Origin: DASPHG01 sp963849605
GTDB taxonomy: Bacteria > Actinomycetota > Thermoleophilia > Solirubrobacterales > Thermoleophilaceae
DNA: 64,000 nucleotides
NCBI GenBank assembly: GCA_963849605.1
Contig: CAWKHX010000002.1
Coordinates: forward strand, 744,001-808,000
Reading direction: 5' to 3'
The notes under the pieces were generated by a model, which was not told where the DNA came from, did no database searches, and saw nothing but the letters and a program-made list of their open reading frames with translations. The number at the start of each line of letters is the position of its first letter. Position 1 is the stretch's first letter. Below, one piece after another: positions 63,947-64,000 of the stretch. The translations under genes were made by a program, and so were the position numbers.

Positions 63947-64000
63947 GTGTCCCTTCCCGCGCGCGGTGCTGCGGTGCGTGAGCTCTCGCTCCCACTTCCA
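63947..64000 (+). CDS. Possible 5' end of a gene running off the right edge
   Basis: From GTG 63947 the frame reads VSLPARGAAVRELSLPLP without stop to the end of the window. TACGAT at 63935-63940 is six bases before the GTG, compatible with a leaderless transcript. Only 18 codons are visible, so no product can be named and the frame may not be real. Confidence 0.3.
   Translation, partial: MSLPARGAAVRELSLPLP

Noticed and set aside
1..64000. CRISPR arrays, insertion sequences, integrases, rRNA genes
   Set aside because: No regularly spaced repeats, transposase/integrase motifs or rRNA signatures were found by reading both strands.

Overview
The window is a high-GC (about 70%) chromosomal segment packed with genes and almost without intergenic DNA. 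Gene content points to an actinobacterium: an actinobacterial-type integration host factor (mIHF), a six-protein Mce operon with two YrbE permeases, WS/DGAT acyltransferase, a coproheme-decarboxylase-type heme protein and a high frequency of GTG/TTG starts. The mixture of a complete Mce locus with a CGFS glutaredoxin/BolA pair and serine-palmitoyltransferase-like enzyme suggests a deep-branching class such as Thermoleophilia rather than a mycobacterium or streptomycete; this placement is inference. There are no rRNA or tRNA genes, no CRISPR array, no transposase or phage structural genes. Overlapping start/stop signals (ATGA, GTGA, TTGA, TGATG) are the rule and were used to fix most starts. 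The largest gene-free gap is about 250 bases (8701-8953).

Layout. 1-3144: 5' end of Lon (minus strand) divergent from a TPP-riboswitch-controlled thiamine-precursor ABC transporter (thiZXY). 3145-9340: AlkA-like glycosylase, a divergent GNAT acyltransferase / serine-palmitoyltransferase-like pair (candidate sphingolipid locus), pyruvate kinase, mIHF. 9337-26584: one long minus-strand run, the Mce lipid-transport operon (two permeases, ATPase, six Mce proteins), continuing into an MMPL/RND transporter, a membrane-anchored redoxin, a B3/B4-domain protein and small proteins. 26694-30278: divergent lipoprotein, a lower-GC orphan gene next to a strong hairpin, a molybdopterin oxidoreductase with a divergent four-cysteine small protein. 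30322-35138: a translationally coupled amidoligase set (circularly permuted ATP-grasp, class I amidotransferase-like hydrolase, GCS2 ligase) behind a WS/DGAT. 35226-39570: nitrogen operon amtB-PII-glnA-PucR-type regulator, with a PII lacking Tyr51 and helically phased repeats in front of amtB. 39709-50619: secreted subtilase, MetH, a secreted cupredoxin-containing protein, a glycosyltransferase/flippase-like fusion, and an alkaline-phosphatase-like membrane protein carrying an in-frame palindromic repeat. 50639-56462: coproheme decarboxylase-like protein plus thioredoxin-reductase-like flavoprotein, FAH-family hydrolase, a second AlkA glycosylase, an LVIVD-repeat secreted protein, and an Fe-S locus (ErpA/IscA-like divergent from BolA and CGFS glutaredoxin). 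56459-64000: secreted nuclease with lamin-tail-like region, NAD-dependent epimerase, DksA/TraR-like protein, DegV, AI-2E family transporter, a set of four small membrane proteins, and a TetR regulator/nitrilase operon with a perfect palindromic operator.

The most interesting leads are: the SPT/GNAT pair (with a possible reductase at 58131-59183) as a ceramide pathway in an actinobacterium; the three-gene amidoligase cluster at 30322-33730; the 3' extension of the Mce operon; the PII protein that cannot be modified at Tyr51; and the secreted two-module copper protein at 44670-46355.
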